A stretch of DNA of 64,000 nucleotides from Acanthochromis polyacanthus (taxonomy: Eukaryota > Chordata > Actinopteri > Pomacentridae), in contig NC_067124.1 of NCBI RefSeq assembly GCF_021347895.1, positions 21,442,521-21,506,520 of the forward strand, read 5' to 3'. The position numbers and the translations under genes are program-made. The notes beneath the pieces are model-generated. The model did not search any database, was not told where the DNA came from, and saw nothing but the letters and a program-made list of their open reading frames with translations. Positions 1-14,889 of this stretch are shown piece by piece; within the stretch, counting starts at the first letter, position 1, and every line of letters starts with the position of its first letter.

Positions 1-2329
1 TTCTCTCAGTTTGTCAGACAGACATACAGACATCCATACACGTGCAAACAAATAAACACGCACACATACAAAGGGGCACTGAAAGTTAAGGGAAAAAAAC
101 GGTGAGTATTTTAAGGGCAAAGTTTGATGAGGCACCAGAATGCCTTGATTAACCCAGAGGAGTTACACTAAATTTAACTGTGATTTTCAAGACCTCGAGA
201 ACAGCATGGGCATTTTACCAGCTCTCTTGCCTCGGGTCAGAAATGATCGGGTTAGAATATAATTTTGCTCAGTGGGCAGAAATTAGAATACATGGAGTTG
301 GTATCTGTTAGGCTTACTGTAAAAGCACTCAGAACTATCTTAAGTAAATCCCAAAAATGTTTTTTGGGGATTTTTTTCATGGCAGAATTTTCTTTTTTTC
401 AGAAATGCTTCTTGGATTCCCTTGCAATAAGCTTTGTGTTCCCTCACAGTTTTTTTTTTTTTTTGTATTTTCCCAATCCACATTCTATAGGGATTGTGTG
501 ATGCACTCCAGTTAGAATATGCTCCCAGTTTACGGAAACACTGTGCGGATACTGCAGAAAGAGGAGATGATTTGACATTGAACCCAATGGTTGTTCCATC
601 TTTCACAAGGCCTGAGCTCCAGCAGCAGACACTCACTGGCTGTGAGCTCAGCTGATGCTGCTCTGCCTGGTAGTGGCTATAGTCTCTGTGCTGTGACTAC
701 TCATCATCATTAACCAAGGAAGATTGTTAAGCCATGTGAAAGCAAACACATGGTTCTTCTGTAAGATGTGACACACCGCAGGAGTTTAGGTATACAGAAA
801 CTTCAGTATAACACACAGCCAGTACAACCATTTCAATTCGCTGCAAACACACAATCCTTGCATGTAGCTAGTGTTACATCTATTATGAAGTAATCTGCAA
901 TCATAGCAATCAAAGCACAACCACAGTGAAAGCTATGTCATCTTATGGCTACTGTCGTCATCACAGCTACACTCTGTCTCAATCAGCCTGTGGAGCAGCC
1001 AGTTACAGCCACGTAACACAGCGGAGAGAGCTTTTAACTAGTTCTTTGGGATGTAAATTTTGAACAATATTATTAATCAATAGTCTGCAGCATTGTCATT
1101 CACGTCACGTAATCTTTGACAGAAATGACATGGTCTGAGTCAGTTTCAGTTTCTGCTTGCAGCCAAAGCTGCCCATAGTCCTAGTGACCGTCTCCTCCGG
1201 CTCTTAGACAAATGAGGTGCAGTCTTCCGTCTCAGAGAGGTGCTATGTAGGTAGGTACTACAGGTAATGTACAATACATTTTCTGACATGCATGTCCCTT
1301 GTCTTTGGCCATATCAATGAATCTATTTTTACATTTGTTAAAATTATTAATTGCATTGAATTGATTAGGCAGTAGTCATTTAACATTTTTCTAGTGATCT
1401 ATCCCCCTACAATAATACAGACTCTGTTGAGCAGACACAGCTGAGGATACATCGACTTCCACTGTGGTCACAACCAGAAGTAGACAACTAAACAATGTAT
1501 AATGCTACGCTATAACAGGGATTTTAATGAGTTATTGATGAATTGATTAATTAATTGATTAAAAATAGATTTCCTTATAAGGCTGAAGAAAAGCGATATG
1601 CAATTAACCAGTCAGAATATACTAGTCACAATATTTTCATCCTTTCCTTTCGTATCAAGCAGCAAAAAAGCCATAGTATGATGTGCTTGAGTTTATTTTC
1701 CTCACTTAAAATTGCATGTATGCGCACATCCCAGTATTGCTGCTGAAAATCGATATTGTGCAGCCGTACCCCAAACTAGTTCAATACTCTTTATGCCACT
1801 GTTTTCAGCCCTTGGCACACATTTGTGTTGCAATATTTTTAATTTGGTTGTGTTTTAATGCAAACATGCACCTCATTTATGCTTGTTTTCATTTTGTAAA
1901 AGACAAAATTTAGTTAAGCTGCCCTACTATGTGAGCTACGAGCAAACAACTACAGAGAGATGAGAACACTGAGCCTATACTGGAATCGTGAAACAAAGGA
2001 TTGTTTAAATCTGCAAATTCATCGATGATAATGTAACTTACAACCAAATGTTGATATAAAGGCATTACTTAATCATGAATCCAGATTCAGCAGCCTTAAT
2101 ATATTAAAGTCATCAAACACACAAACAAAGCATGTCACAAGACATGTAAATTTGTACATACAGTATTCCCCCCATACAAACACACAGAAAATTTCTGCTC
2201 AACAAGCACACATACGTACATACATTCACACACATAAAAACATTTACAACACAGTATAAAGAGAGTTGGCATTTGTGTATTAGTAAATGCATGCATGTCC
2301 ACACATAAACACAACCCTGTGGGTGCTTT

Positions 2330-2640
2330 GGCGTGCCACCCCGCTCTCTTTCCCATGCGTGCTTGCTGTGCCCTCTGGTTGGCGGTGATTGATGACGGCC
2401 ATGGCGAGGCAGATCATTTGGGTGGCCCCATCTACAAAGGACGTAAATCAAATCAGCTTTGCTAATGATTCTCAGACGCTCATCTGGCAGCCGCGGCCAG
2501 AACCCTCTCGTACCTTGCACAGAGGGACAAAAGAAACATCAATAAGTCCCAGAACGATTTTATTTGACCATCCGGGCCAGGGATTGATGCTCAATCCCTC
2601 AAAGATTTCTGGGTGAAAGAGAGGCACCTCTGTCAAGGAA
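2330..2640. promoter_or_regulatory. Candidate conserved non-coding element
   Basis: A balanced-composition, non-repetitive island in AT-rich surroundings. It has homeodomain-like words (AATGATT, AATCAAATCAG) and no convincing coding frame. This is inference only: conservation cannot be checked from a single sequence. It would fit an enhancer in the gene desert next to RRAGC. Confidence 0.22.
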
Positions 2641-2939
2641 AAACCAAGGCGTCATCATCTGTGCTGCATCACAAATGATGCATGCAGTGGTGTGTGAGCA
2701 TGTGTGTGAAGCTCTATGTAAAGGTATGCATTTAGATATGATGCAAGGTGATGTAATGTAGCTGAATAGGCAGAAGATTGCTTCATTGGAATATGTGATA
2801 TCAACTCTGCCAGGGTGAGAATCTCAAACGTGACAAAGCAATCAAACAGGTATCAGTGGGAAAAAGAAAGACAACTCAAAAATGAAGACTCCAGTCTCCA
2901 GACAATTCACACTGTCTCTCAATTAGTCTGTGGATCCAA

Positions 2940-3240
2940 TCCTGTTGCTAGCTTTGATGTGATGGATAACCCTGGCAGGCGAGAGGACCTCAGCCCTCAG
3001 GCCTCCGGGGGTGACCCATTACAACTTGTCATTAAAACGTCTGTCCGATGCACCGCCTTGATTTGTCCATAATTTATGACGCCATTACAAGCTAATTAGC
3101 GCCAGGATCCCTCTGCCCTGCTCAGCATGCCAGGCCCTTGGCAGTTAGGAGAGGGCACAAACTGCTGGCATTAACTGCACAGGTAACGGCAAAGGCTAAT
3201 CTCAACAGTCAGGCCTTTGTTTTCCTTTTAAACTGTTGTT
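2940..3240. promoter_or_regulatory. Candidate conserved non-coding element
   Basis: A non-repetitive island with ATAATTTAT at 3069-3077 and AATTAGCGCC at 3094-3103, both homeobox-type words, in balanced base composition. No frame is convincingly coding. The same two words recur in the same order near 36.16 kb. It is called a candidate enhancer by appearance only. Confidence 0.28.
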
Positions 3241-3507
3241 ATAAAGTTCGGTAAATACAGAGCACATCCACAATGGAAACTAAAGCTAGAGTAACAGATA
3301 ACTCTGTTAGCACAGATTGCAATTTTAATCTTTGTGAGATTATATTTTTATTTGTATATAATAGGTCTGGGCACGTTGATACCTTAATTACTTAACAGCA
3401 AGAATTATTTTATTGTGTGTTAACTCAGTTTTGTTTTTATTATTATTGCAATGGACTGACATTGTTGATGGTGATGTTTCAATGTTTATTGTTCTGTTGG
3501 AGATTTA

Positions 3508-3720
3508 CACACGTGGACAAAATTGTTGGTACCCCTCAGTTAAAGAAGGAAAAACCCACAATTCTCACTGAAATCACTTGAAACTCACAAAAGTAACAAT
3601 AAATAAAAATTTATTGAAAATTAAATAATCAAAAACAGCCATTACTTTTGAATTGTTGATTAACATAATTATTTAAAAAAACAAACTAATGAAACAGGCC
3701 TGGACAAAAATGATGGTACC
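3508..3720 (+). repeat. Left inverted repeat of Tc1 copy 1
   Basis: The terminal inverted repeat mirrors 4927-5142. The outer and inner direct-repeat motifs sit at its two ends and are presumably the transposase binding sites. The outermost bases contain CACGTG, a palindromic E-box. Confidence 0.85.
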
Positions 3721-3786
3721 TCTATAAAAGATTGAAAACTATTTGACCAGAGTGACATGATTAACTCAGGTGTGTCATTTAATTGA

Positions 3787-4923
<1,137 letters not shown>

Positions 4924-4926
4924 GTT

Positions 4927-5142
4927 ATGGGTACCATCATTTTTGTCCAGCCCTATTTCATTAGTTTGTTTTTTTAAATAATTATGTTAATCAACAATTC
5001 AAAAGTGATGGCTGATTTTGATTATTTAATTTTCAATATTTTTTTATTTATTGTTACTTTTGTGAGTTTCAAGTGATTTCAGTGAGAATTGTGGGTTTTT
5101 CCTTCTTTAACTGAGGGGTACCAACAATTTTGTCCACGTGTG
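4927..5142 (+). repeat. Right inverted repeat of Tc1 copy 1
   Basis: Near-complement of 3508-3720, starting just after the transposase stop codon. It carries the inner and outer direct repeats in inverted order. It differs from copy 2 by a few bases near 5036-5042. Confidence 0.85.
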
Positions 5143-5689
5143 TATCTAATGTCAGTGAGCGTGCCATGTTTAGTTAGCTCACCTCTGATTGGCTCAGAGT
5201 TAGAAGTTGTGTGTGTCGAGTGACAGAGAGCTGGGAGAGCTGGCAGCTAATTCTGGAGCTAAGTTATAGGGTTTTTGTAGTTATTTTGGCATTGGCTATG
5301 GCCCACAGTAGCCTGTGTGAAGGTTCAATGAACGACCAGAGAATGAGATAAAGTCTCACTCATTCATCACAGAAGAGCGTCGCTGCATTATTATTGTGAA
5401 AGTCCGTTGTTCACTGCCTCTGAACATACTGACAGATAAACCATAGATCACAGGAGGGCTGGATGTTGATCAGGACTCGAGATGGGCCTCATCACGTCTC
5501 ACCCAAACTAACAGTGGAGGGCAGAAAGATAAACAAAAACAGGACAAGTGAACAAATGCCCCAGCAAAGTAGTTACCTATAGACTGCATTTCTTTTTGTT
5601 AGAATGTTGTTAGGATCACAACAAATGATGGCATGTATGAGCCTCAACCTGCATCATTAGAAGATTTTTTCTTATGTGACGATATAAAC

Positions 5690-5815
5690 CAGAACTATAG
5701 TCCCCGACACACCCTTCCTGGGTTCGAGTCTGACCCACGGCCATTTGCTTTTCTCCACACGTTTCCTGTCACTCTCCACTATCTTATATATTAAAGCCAA
5801 AAAAGGCCAAAAAAA
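5690..5815 (+). repeat. tRNA-derived SINE-like fragment
   Basis: It contains a B-box-like sequence (GGTTCGAGTCT near 5720), followed by a pyrimidine-rich body and an AAAGCC..AAAAAA tail. This is the arrangement of short teleost SINEs made by RNA polymerase III. The A box and the 5' half are not clear, so it is probably truncated. It lies inside the hAT-like element. Confidence 0.45.
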
Positions 5816-6410
5816 GACGCACAAACATGGACTTCACAGACTAGAAAGTCTTCTGCACAGTCAGTCCCAGCTGTGGACTTTTCACCTCACTAACAGGGAC
5901 AGCTGCTACTGAACATAGACTGTTTCTGCTGCTCCCTGACAAAAGAAAAATATTTCTGCTGGTACCCATTCAGAAAGAAATAAGAATACAGATGGATAAA
6001 TGTTAACTTGCTGTTGCTGGGAAGGTTCTTGTTATAATGTTATGATCGTGACTCTGGACTCTGAGGGTAACTTGTTTTTCTATACAAACCAGACAAAACG
6101 TTAATGCCCTTGCTGTGGCAAACAACTTTGGTTTTATTTGGTTTTATTACATTAATGTTGAGATTTACAGGGAATATTTTAACTGCTACTGTGTAAAGGG
6201 AAGACTGCTGTTAAAAAGCACTTTATTTAAAGTGTTTGCAAACCAAATGTTTCTGTATTTTTGTTCATATAGCAGTGCTTTAAAAATAAAAGTGCAGAAA
6301 ACGCTACTTCTAAATTCATTATTTAATTTTATGCATAACAATGTGAATAATTTTGATGATGTCCTACAATTAACCGCGATTAACAATTGTTGCCCAGCAC
6401 TAGTATATAA

Positions 6411-8142
6411 ATCACTTGAACCCATTTTTGATGGACAAGAGACAGTTTAGGAGATTACTTCAATGTTGTGTGTAAAAAGCAACTATCTCTTCTCTTACTT
6501 TTGATTTCCAGTGATCACTTCACAAGCAAAGTGTGGTTTAAGAATGACTATCCTTGGATTTTCTCTTGATAAGAGTTTCAGTATTTGTAGGCACTGGTCT
6601 TTGATAGTTATCAAGGCTCATGGCTACTCTCAATTTACTGTAAAGAAACCACTGCTACTGCTGCAGTAGTAAATTTAAAGATCATCACTCAAGTCCAGAA
6701 TTTCTAGCTAAAGGTCAAACCTGACAACGTTATCAGGTTAAAGTAATTTATAAAAATATTTAAAATGTTGTGTACACTTGTCATTATTAGCTGTTATTTG
6801 GAAAGCCAAATTTAAATCTGGATTTCTTTGTCTTTGTAGTTGTTTGACCTCGGGGAGAGAGGCCTTGTAAACTTCAAAATGTGGATCATCTGCATACAGA
6901 ACAAATGTTGAACAGCAGCCTAGCAGAGCAGAGAGTGACTGTCCTCAGCAGCTTGTCTATAAGATTAGAGAAGGGGGGGTCTCATCAAAGCCAGTGCACC
7001 CATGCATGAAAGTCAATCCACTGCTTGTGTGTGTTTTATTTATTCATTAGTGACACACGGCTTGAAAAGGAAGAAGAAAAAAGACAAGAAAGTTCCATTC
7101 AAATAAGCATGGCATCCCCGGAGCAGGATTGTAAGGGAGAGAGAAAAGGAGGAGGGGGATAAAGTGTGTGCAATGTGTATGCGTGTGTGTGCAGAAAACA
7201 GGGTGCAGGAGAAAAGGGAGATGAGGGAAGAGTGGGATGACTTCTTTTAATTTGGGGAACCCCTCGGGGGAAATCGAGCCCGTGAACACGCAATTACGAC
7301 AGTCATCAGTGAACCACGCACGTGAGGAAGTGGGGCATTGAGCGTAAAAAGAAAATATCAGAATCGAGAAGGAGGAAATGATTTGAAGTATTATTATCTC
7401 AAGTCACATCCCCCCCACCCCCATTGATTATCCCGCAAATACACACGCAAGTCTGCATGCACACACACGCACACACACACACACACATCTCCATTTACTT
7501 CATGAAGGAAGTGATAAATGTAACTAATACACAGGTAATCTATTACAATTAACTGACAGAACTGAGGGTGGGGGAGTGGCAAGACCATCATCATTGGCCA
7601 ATTATCATCTTATTATGGATGTTAAGTGGCCTCATATTAGGGTCAGTGCCCCTCATTTCAAGGGAGAAAATAATTGTTAACCTTTGTAATAGCGATACCC
7701 AGAAACTATTTAACACACCCCAGGGGAATCTCTAAAGCCTCATACACACAAACTGCGTCAGTGCAGTGGCTGGAAGTTCAAATTACTTTTTAACAGAGAA
7801 CTGCACTTGTGCTGTGGCAGTTGCAGAGTTTCAAGCTGACAAGGGGCATTTAAATACCATTTGTGTTGGTTGTATTTGGCTTCTTTGCAGAGACTACCTT
7901 TAATTTCAGTGTATCATTTTGTAGGTGCCTTTATTTAGCAACATTACACAGCTAAAGCCACCTGCTCCAACCCCTTTTTGTTGCCTGTAATGTATAAGTA
8001 TACCAGTTGTACTGTTAAACTAGTGGAGACAGCCTTTTAGGCATTTCTTCCCAGTACAAAGTGGCACTGCAACCCACTTGTGCCATGGGAGTGGTGGCAT
8101 GAATAAATAAACAACAGTTTTGTTTGTTAATGTATTAAGCAC
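6411..8142. other. Intergenic, no gene seen
   Basis: No credible coding sequence. It contains a short CA run near 7459-7487 and a non-repetitive island at about 7570-7870 that may be regulatory (listed separately). Confidence 0.55.
7570..7870. promoter_or_regulatory. Candidate conserved non-coding element
   Basis: A non-repetitive island with a CCAAT-type core (TTGGCCAATTATC) and AT-rich homeobox-like words, without a coding frame. This is inferred from texture alone. Confidence 0.2.
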
Positions 8143-9420
8143 ACAGTGCCTACAAAAAGTATTCAACTTTTATTGCTTTTCAACATGGAATCATAGTCAA
8201 AAAAGACTGTCATGTCATATTGAAAACAGATTTCTACAAAGTAATGTCTATTCATTAAAAATATAAAATGTAAAAAAAAAAAAGTGATTGCATAGGTATT
8301 TACCCCTTTTAAAGTGATTCAACACGGGTGCGATTAATGAGTGCTATAAATCAAGGAATTAGTCAAACAGAGATCATTTGAGTGCAGTCAATGTGTCCCA
8401 AGTAATAGTAGTATAAAGACACCTGCATCTGGAAGATCTAATCCCTGGTGAATCAATAGTCCTGGCTATAACTACACCATGAAGACAAAAATACTACAAG
8501 CAACTCTGTGGAAAGGTTATTGAAAAGCATACATCAGTGGACGGATGCAAGAAAATTTCAAAGTCACTGAACAGCCTTGGAGCACAGTTAAAGCCATCAT
8601 TAAGAAATTGAAGAAATATAGCACATGCATTAATCTACCTAGGCCTGGTTGTCCTTAAAACCGAGTGACCGTACAAGAAAGAGTCCACCGATCACTCCTC
8701 TGAAGGAGTTGCAAGCTTCAGGAGCAAACACAGAAATGACTGTGCATACAACCCGATTCTTTAAGAGTCAAAGCTTTATGGGAGAGCGGCAAAGAGAATG
8801 CTGCTGTTGAAAAAATCCGCTCATTAAATCTGGACTACGGTTTGCCAGAAGGCATGTGGAGACTATGAAGTCATCTGGAAAAGGGGTTTTCTAAGGTGCC
8901 CGAAACGGAGCTTTTTGCCTATCAGACTAGACACTATGTTTGGTGGAGATGTCATCCCAAACATACCCCACCATGAAGCATGGTGGTAGCACTATGCTCA
9001 TGATGTTGGGATGATTCTCACCAGGGGGTGCTTGAGGGCTTGTAAAGGTAGAGGGTAATATTGATGTTCCAAAGTATAAGGAAAATATTGTGGACAACCT
9101 GATGCAGTGTTCTTGAGAAAAGATTTGTTTTCCAGCAAGATAATGGCCTAAAGCGTACAACTAAAGCTGCACAGAAATGGTTTAAAGATAACAAGGTGAA
9201 TATTCTGGAGTAAAGAGTCAGAGCCAAGGCCCGTGACTCAAGATCCCAACAAGACAGAAGTTCAGCAGTTTTGCAAAGAAACATGCGGCAAATTGCAATG
9301 TCCAGATATGTAAAGTTATTTTCAGTGTTGCAACTGCTGCCAAAGGTGCATCTACTTCCGTCTCCATTGTGAAGATTATCTACCTTTGACATTTTACAAC
9401 ATTACAAACTGAGTATCTTC
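8143..9420 (+). mobile_element. Tc1-like transposon fossil A
   Basis: The left tip resembles Tc1 inverted repeats (CAGTGCCTACAAAAAGTATT). Internally, transposase relics can be read on the + strand in broken frames. One is a PTMKHGG-type glycine box near 8966, and another is VFQQDN near 9127, which is the region of the second catalytic aspartate, here followed by GLK instead of DPK. Stop codons and frameshifts break the gene many times. It belongs to the same family as the fossil at 58.4-59.8 kb. The right boundary is uncertain. Confidence 0.75.
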
Positions 9421-10269
9421 AGGTTAATATGTCATCACTTTCATAGATTTTATAGACATGTATAAATAATCAGTGGATTGAATAATGTTAATATTCACTG
9501 TCTCCTGACAAATATATCATATGCCAAAGCTTATACATATCAGAACAATGCTTTTGTTCATTTCTGAATGACATTGCACTTTTTATTCTGCCTAACGGGT
9601 TCTTGTACAAACCCCCACTAAAATGTAAAGGGAAAACTTTTTTTTAAACTAAGTTTCACTTCATCTACTACATTATTAGATAGTTATCAAATGCACTTCT
9701 CATGTCTGTGCTTTTTTTGCTCGCTGCACTAAAGTACCGATGTCATCTGCATAGGAAAAAATATATAAGAATGCAGTTGATGTGTACAAGAGGCCAGATC
9801 AACAAAAGATGCTGTATTTGGCAAAACGGCCATCTTAATTCCCCCCAAGCAAAAAGTCGTGTTTATCTGATACAATCTAGAGAGATCCACACAATCAATA
9901 ACAAAGGAGATCAAATGAATTTCTGGAGTTGGGAATTTACTATTCCCAAAAATATGACTCAGGTAAAATTCTCATTAACCACTAAGCTTTAAAGATAATC
10001 ACATCATCGACTCACAGCAAGTACAATGAACTTATAGGAAGTCTGAGATTTGGCAGCATCTTTAAAAGTTGATTCCCTTTCCAAACAGTGTATGTGATGA
10101 AAGTGGAAAATCCTCTGTGGGTACTGTATATGCAGTGCTGCACTTCTCCTCAACAGTCCACAGGAAGAGACAGGAGACTTGGGGAAAGTGTGTTTTCCAA
10201 TAACTTTTTCTTTTGAGTCAGGTAAAACCAAATCCATTTAGCTTGTAGATAACAGTCAATATTTTATGA

Positions 10270-10540
10270 ATGACTCTCCTAAGTCAACCTGGGGTATATG
10301 ATTTTAGGAAATCGCTATTTGCAAATAACTTTCAATTTCTTTCCGGCTTAAATCAAGTTTTTCAGGAAATTCTCTTTGAGATATATTGCATCTGGCTGAG
10401 TGGCCTTTATTGTGCTGGCTCTCAGGTGGGCTTTTATATGGGAAGGCTGGACCCCGGGGTCCTGTGTCGCCTCTGGCTTATATTGAGACAGACACCGGAG
10501 TGACGATCTTTCCCAATAGCCTGACTCCCTCATTCAGCGA
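10270..10540. promoter_or_regulatory. Candidate conserved non-coding element
   Basis: A non-repetitive segment with AT-rich words and CArG-like elements (CTTTTATATGG at 10431-10441), embedded between a low-complexity CT/CCT tract and AT-rich DNA. Conservation has not been tested. Confidence 0.2.
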
Positions 10541-10867
10541 ATCCTCTAAGTGAGTTACCTGTCTAGGAGGATGGCTTAGATAGAATGAAACACTCACTTG
10601 TCACTTTTATTAACCCTCTTACCCCCCCTCCCTCCCAGCACCTCTCACCAAACCCAACAACCTCATACTATCGCTCAAACCCTCTCTTCCTACCCCACAA
10701 AATCCCCATCTTTCTTTTCTTTTCTCCCCTACATTAACCCGCAATTCTCCCTATCACACCCCCTGAAGCCAAAATCATCTCCATTTTGCATAATGCTCCA
10801 TTTAAACTGATAGCAGTGACATGAGCAGAGTGAGATGGAGAGAATGGGGAAGTCAGGAGGCTTTGTC

Positions 10868-10909
<42 letters not shown>
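10868..10909 (+). repeat. (CT)n microsatellite
   Basis: An almost pure CT tract of about 42 bases, interrupted once by TTT. It explains the serine/leucine-rich open frames across it. Confidence 0.9.
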
Positions 10910-13079
10910 TTCACACCCACTCTCGCTCTCGGTCTCCCTCCCTCTGTGGCTGACTGTGACCCCTGGTGGCAGTTATCATCCACAAGGTCGCAATTGGTCC
11001 CTTGTCCCAAGAGCAGGACATAACCTCTTCCTAATGCAGTCCCCCACTAGGCCTGCTCCTGTGAAGCCATATACTCACTGCACTACCCCTCCTCTTCAGC
11101 ACTGACACACACAAACACACACACACAGACGCACACATATTCTCCCACAGTACATAGTATACCCGACCCATCCATCTAGCAAGCTCTACTCCCTTCAGCT
11201 GCCGCCTTGCACTAGTCAAGTGTGGTTCCTGGAAGGAGGAGATGCAATGAAAGTCAGGAAGTCTATTATGTCGTCAGTGTGATACTAATTCATGACATAA
11301 GACATTATGCATATGCTACAAGGTAGTGCCTAATTTTTATTGAGTACTTAAAGGTTATTTCACCATGGCATCACCACAAAAGAGGAAATACATCTAATAA
11401 TCAAAACTGCTGAGTAAAACAGTTGTGTTCCTTGCTGAAATGGCCGGATGATTAAAAACAATCAACTGAAAATTGATTATTCTATTTTTTCAAATGAATT
11501 ATGTGCATCATTTATCAAGTAAAATCATTTACAGGTTTCAGTTTCTCAAAATGTGAGGATTGCTGCTTTTCTATGTTTTGTATCATTAAAAGTGTGAGTG
11601 ATTTAAATACATCAACTTAGATTTTAAGAAATTATGGCAGGAATTTTTTATTATTATTCTTGACAATTTTCACATTTGCGTAGCTAACACATTAGATGTC
11701 ACAAAACATCTGACAAAATAACACTGTCTTGCTGCCAAATACTTAGATGTACTCATATTACAAAAAAGAAATTAAAGTACTTGTATAGTACAGTTAGCAG
11801 CTCAGGAAACAAAAGTTTCAACATTGGGGTGGACGCAGAAGAATCAAGAAGAGTGATTAATTGGGTAGAAACGAGGAAAATTAAAGACGGTGCAATTGCT
11901 ACAGGCTTGTAATATTAAACAGGGAAAGCCACAATGTTATGTTGATGCATGGGTCACACCACTGACCCGTGTAAAAATATGTTTTTCAGAGTTTAAAATA
12001 ATGTTTGGAAAACTGGCATAGAGTAATAATAGATTTACTATATAGGTCATAATTTCTGAATAGAAGTCTATCACTCAATAAACAGCTAAAAACTGCTAAA
12101 AAGCTGAAGATTTCCTGTTGAGGAAAAAGGAAAGTGTGATAGCGGCTGACTTGTCAGGTTTTCCTTGTTCTGATGAAGTTGGCTTAATCAGGAATATTTA
12201 GCGTTATGTAAGTTATTCTGGGTGAAAGCATCTGTGATCACAAGTGCGAATATAAAAATAAACAAGATTTTGAATGCATAAGCTTTTCTCCAGGCGGCAG
12301 CAAATTGTAAGTACAGCAAATACACTGTTGATCCGAAATCAGCTCATCGTAGCTGTCAACATTCATTCTTTTTATGCAGCAGACATTACCAAGAAATAGA
12401 ACAAAAATCCAAAAAGGCACTAGGACAGAAAACAATGACAGAGGCAAGCGCTGTCGACATCTCTATCTATCTTTCCTCGCGTGACACTTTCTTAAATATT
12501 CCAATCGAGAAGTGGGCAGAGACACAACACAACCTCATGAATTCAAATGCTAGATGCCCGGAATGCCAATGGTTTTAGTCTATCCTGCTGCTACCAATTT
12601 ATATTTTCCATATGGGTCCTTAAATGGCAAATGGAAGTCAGTCAGTGCCCTTTCATCCCTCCCTGCTTCCCCCCTGGGGACAAAGGCGGTCAAAAGTCAA
12701 GGAAATTCTGATTCCTTCGCATAGCACACCAAGGGCACCTAAACACAAACCAAACAGCTCCCACAATGCCTCAGCGTTGGCAAACTTGGGCTCCCTCCCT
12801 CAGAGATCTGCCAGTATTCTAAATGGTAATTATTACACACACATACTAACACACACACACACATACACATACACAACACCTGGACTGTACAGATGAAATG
12901 CAAAAGACAAAGAGGAGAAAGGGAGGAGTTCTGGAAGAAGCAGAAAAGAAAATGAGGTGTAGTGAGAAAAAAATAGAGGAAGTGTAGCAAACCATGAAAA
13001 AGAGAGAAAGAACAAAAAAAAGTGATGTGTATGTAAATGTGGAGTCAGAGAGTTCAGCAGGATAGAGGAGGTATAATGT

Positions 13080-13320
13080 GCTGAGCTGACCTGGGGGCCG
13101 CCGGGCTGAGTGTCCAGGGGCCAGAGGGGGACGGTGGCCAGATCTCTGCGGTTATCATTATGTTGAGGAGGAGGTCTTCTCCATCCGTCCCTCAATCCCT
13201 CCCCCCCGTCACGCTCAGACTCCATTTCTCTCCCAGGGCAAAGGTGAGGCGGCCTGGGGAGCAGAGGAAGGTGAAGGGTAAGGCAGGGCGAGCTCGGGGT
13301 CGGTGGCTGTCGTTAGCAAT
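13080..13320. promoter_or_regulatory. Candidate GC-rich regulatory island
   Basis: A GC-rich, non-repetitive segment in an otherwise AT-rich desert. No coding frame is supported by splice sites. It may be an enhancer or a weak promoter; this is inference. Confidence 0.18.
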
Positions 13321-14419
13321 GCAGCTTGACCTGCTCACCCATAACTTGAAGTTTTACTCCCCGAGTTTTCTCCGTCTTTTGTAATGCACTGTCTTGTTCT
13401 CTCACCGCTGGCAGACCAAGCAGGAATAGATGAAATGTCCCCTCCTGAATTTTAATAGGTCAGATGCTTCACTGAGAGACCTTGTTGAAAGAAGTTTGCC
13501 AGAAAGTCCTGGAATCAGAAAGGTAGAGATTAGTTTTTTCGATGAAATTCTTACAAATAATAATCATGGCTTTATTCAGATTAATTAATTAACTGTCATG
13601 CATGTTTTTGCTTTTATTAAACTCGACATCTAGGCACAAATAGAGATAAGTAAATGATGATACATGATGTGTATGTTTTTGTCGCGACAGGAATCTGTGC
13701 AGAAATTTATGTAATCTCGCTTATCTACAGTTCTATTATTTGCTCTACAGATTCTAGATGTTTAAAAAAAATGGGTCAGGGGGGCAGAGAAGAGTTTAAA
13801 AAAAAAAAAGAGTTCAAGTGGTAGATGAGAAGGTAGAAGGACTCTTACACCTTAGATCTATGAGATCAAACACACGCACATGCCCGTCTAAAACACATGG
13901 CACTTTCCGCAGATTAGAAATCATCCCAGTTTACAAAAGCTTCGCTCCACAAAAGGTGTTCTTTTCACAGACACAAGGCCATCGGCGCAAAGAATATCCC
14001 CAGGCCCTTTCATTGTCAAGCTCTTTCTTTTCCTTTCTTTGCCGCCAACAACACCACCCTCTTTATCAGTGCAATTACAGCACAAACAGACTCATCATTG
14101 GCCCAACTGTCCTCTCCTATCACCTTTATTTCCACAAGCAACCTAATTAGTCCTAAAGAGAGAAAAGCCAATAAGTAGAGAGGCAGAGAAAGAAAAGACC
14201 AGCTATCATGTCCATTTGTGTGTGTTTGGAAACACAATTGTATGCGTTTGTGGGTGTGCGTGTGTGTGTGGATGTATTTTTCCACTCTGTTTTTCCGTTT
14301 CTTTTTGTTGTTGTTGTCCTCACTCTTTCTATCTCCTTTTTTTCCACAGAAAGAAAGCCTTCAAAGGAGCGATTGTGCAGAGCGGCTGAAGTGGTCTGTT
14401 GGTAAGCGGACAGCAGAGC

Positions 14420-14660
14420 AACACAACAAACATGGCTAGCACTAATCAGGGCCCCGGCTAATGTAAACAATGTCATTTTTTGCCCTTAATGAGCCAATTT
14501 TCCGCAGATACGAGAGGGCTAACAATTGGGGCAGCGCCTTTGATGTGATTCATCTGAAGGTTTGTTTGTGATCGCTTGGCACTTTTTGTTGGAAGCCCTG
14601 CGCCCAGCTGCTTTCATCTACCCCTGAAAAGGGAGAGCCACGACTCACTTGGGTACAGAG
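14420..14660. promoter_or_regulatory. Candidate conserved non-coding element
   Basis: A balanced-composition, non-repetitive segment with several homeobox/SOX-like words (AACAATTGGGG, CCTTAATGAGCC). It is followed by polypurine/polypyrimidine and CA-rich DNA. Its texture is typical of deeply conserved developmental enhancers, but this is unverified. Confidence 0.28.
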
Positions 14661-14889
14661 GGAGGAGGGGGGGAATAAAAATAATAATTTTCTTTTCTTT
14701 CCCCCTTTTTTTTAAAGACAACCACCCTCCCCCTTTTATCATAAACTAGTCCTAATCAGCTGACCAGCCCCCTCCTTCTCTTCTCCCTCCCCTTTAGCCC
14801 CACACACACACTTTTATAAACTCGCATACATATACAAGAGCAAAGTAGCATCATCCATGAGGGATTAAAAAAAAAACGAGCATGGTTCA

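Larger units (their letters stand above)
1..3353. other. Non-coding flank of gene desert
   Basis: I see no gene here. Short open frames are not supported by splice sites or recognisable protein sequence. The stretch is mostly AT-rich unique-looking DNA with a few CA-rich runs (for example around 2110-2310). Two GC-richer islands near 2330-2640 and 2940-3240 look like regulatory elements and are listed separately. Confidence 0.6.
9421..14400. other. Intergenic, no gene seen
   Basis: Mixed unique and simple-sequence DNA. It contains a CT microsatellite near 10868-10909, CA runs near 11105-11133 and 12836-12866, and candidate regulatory islands near 10270-10540 and 13080-13320. No open frame here has splice sites or protein features I recognise. 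Confidence 0.55.

Noticed and set aside
5145..5480. Possible solo LTR just right of Tc1 copy 1
   Set aside because: The TGTCAG start and AGATAAAGTC word looked LTR-like, but the sequence falls inside the hAT-like element defined by matching ends and an 8-bp duplication, which explains it better.
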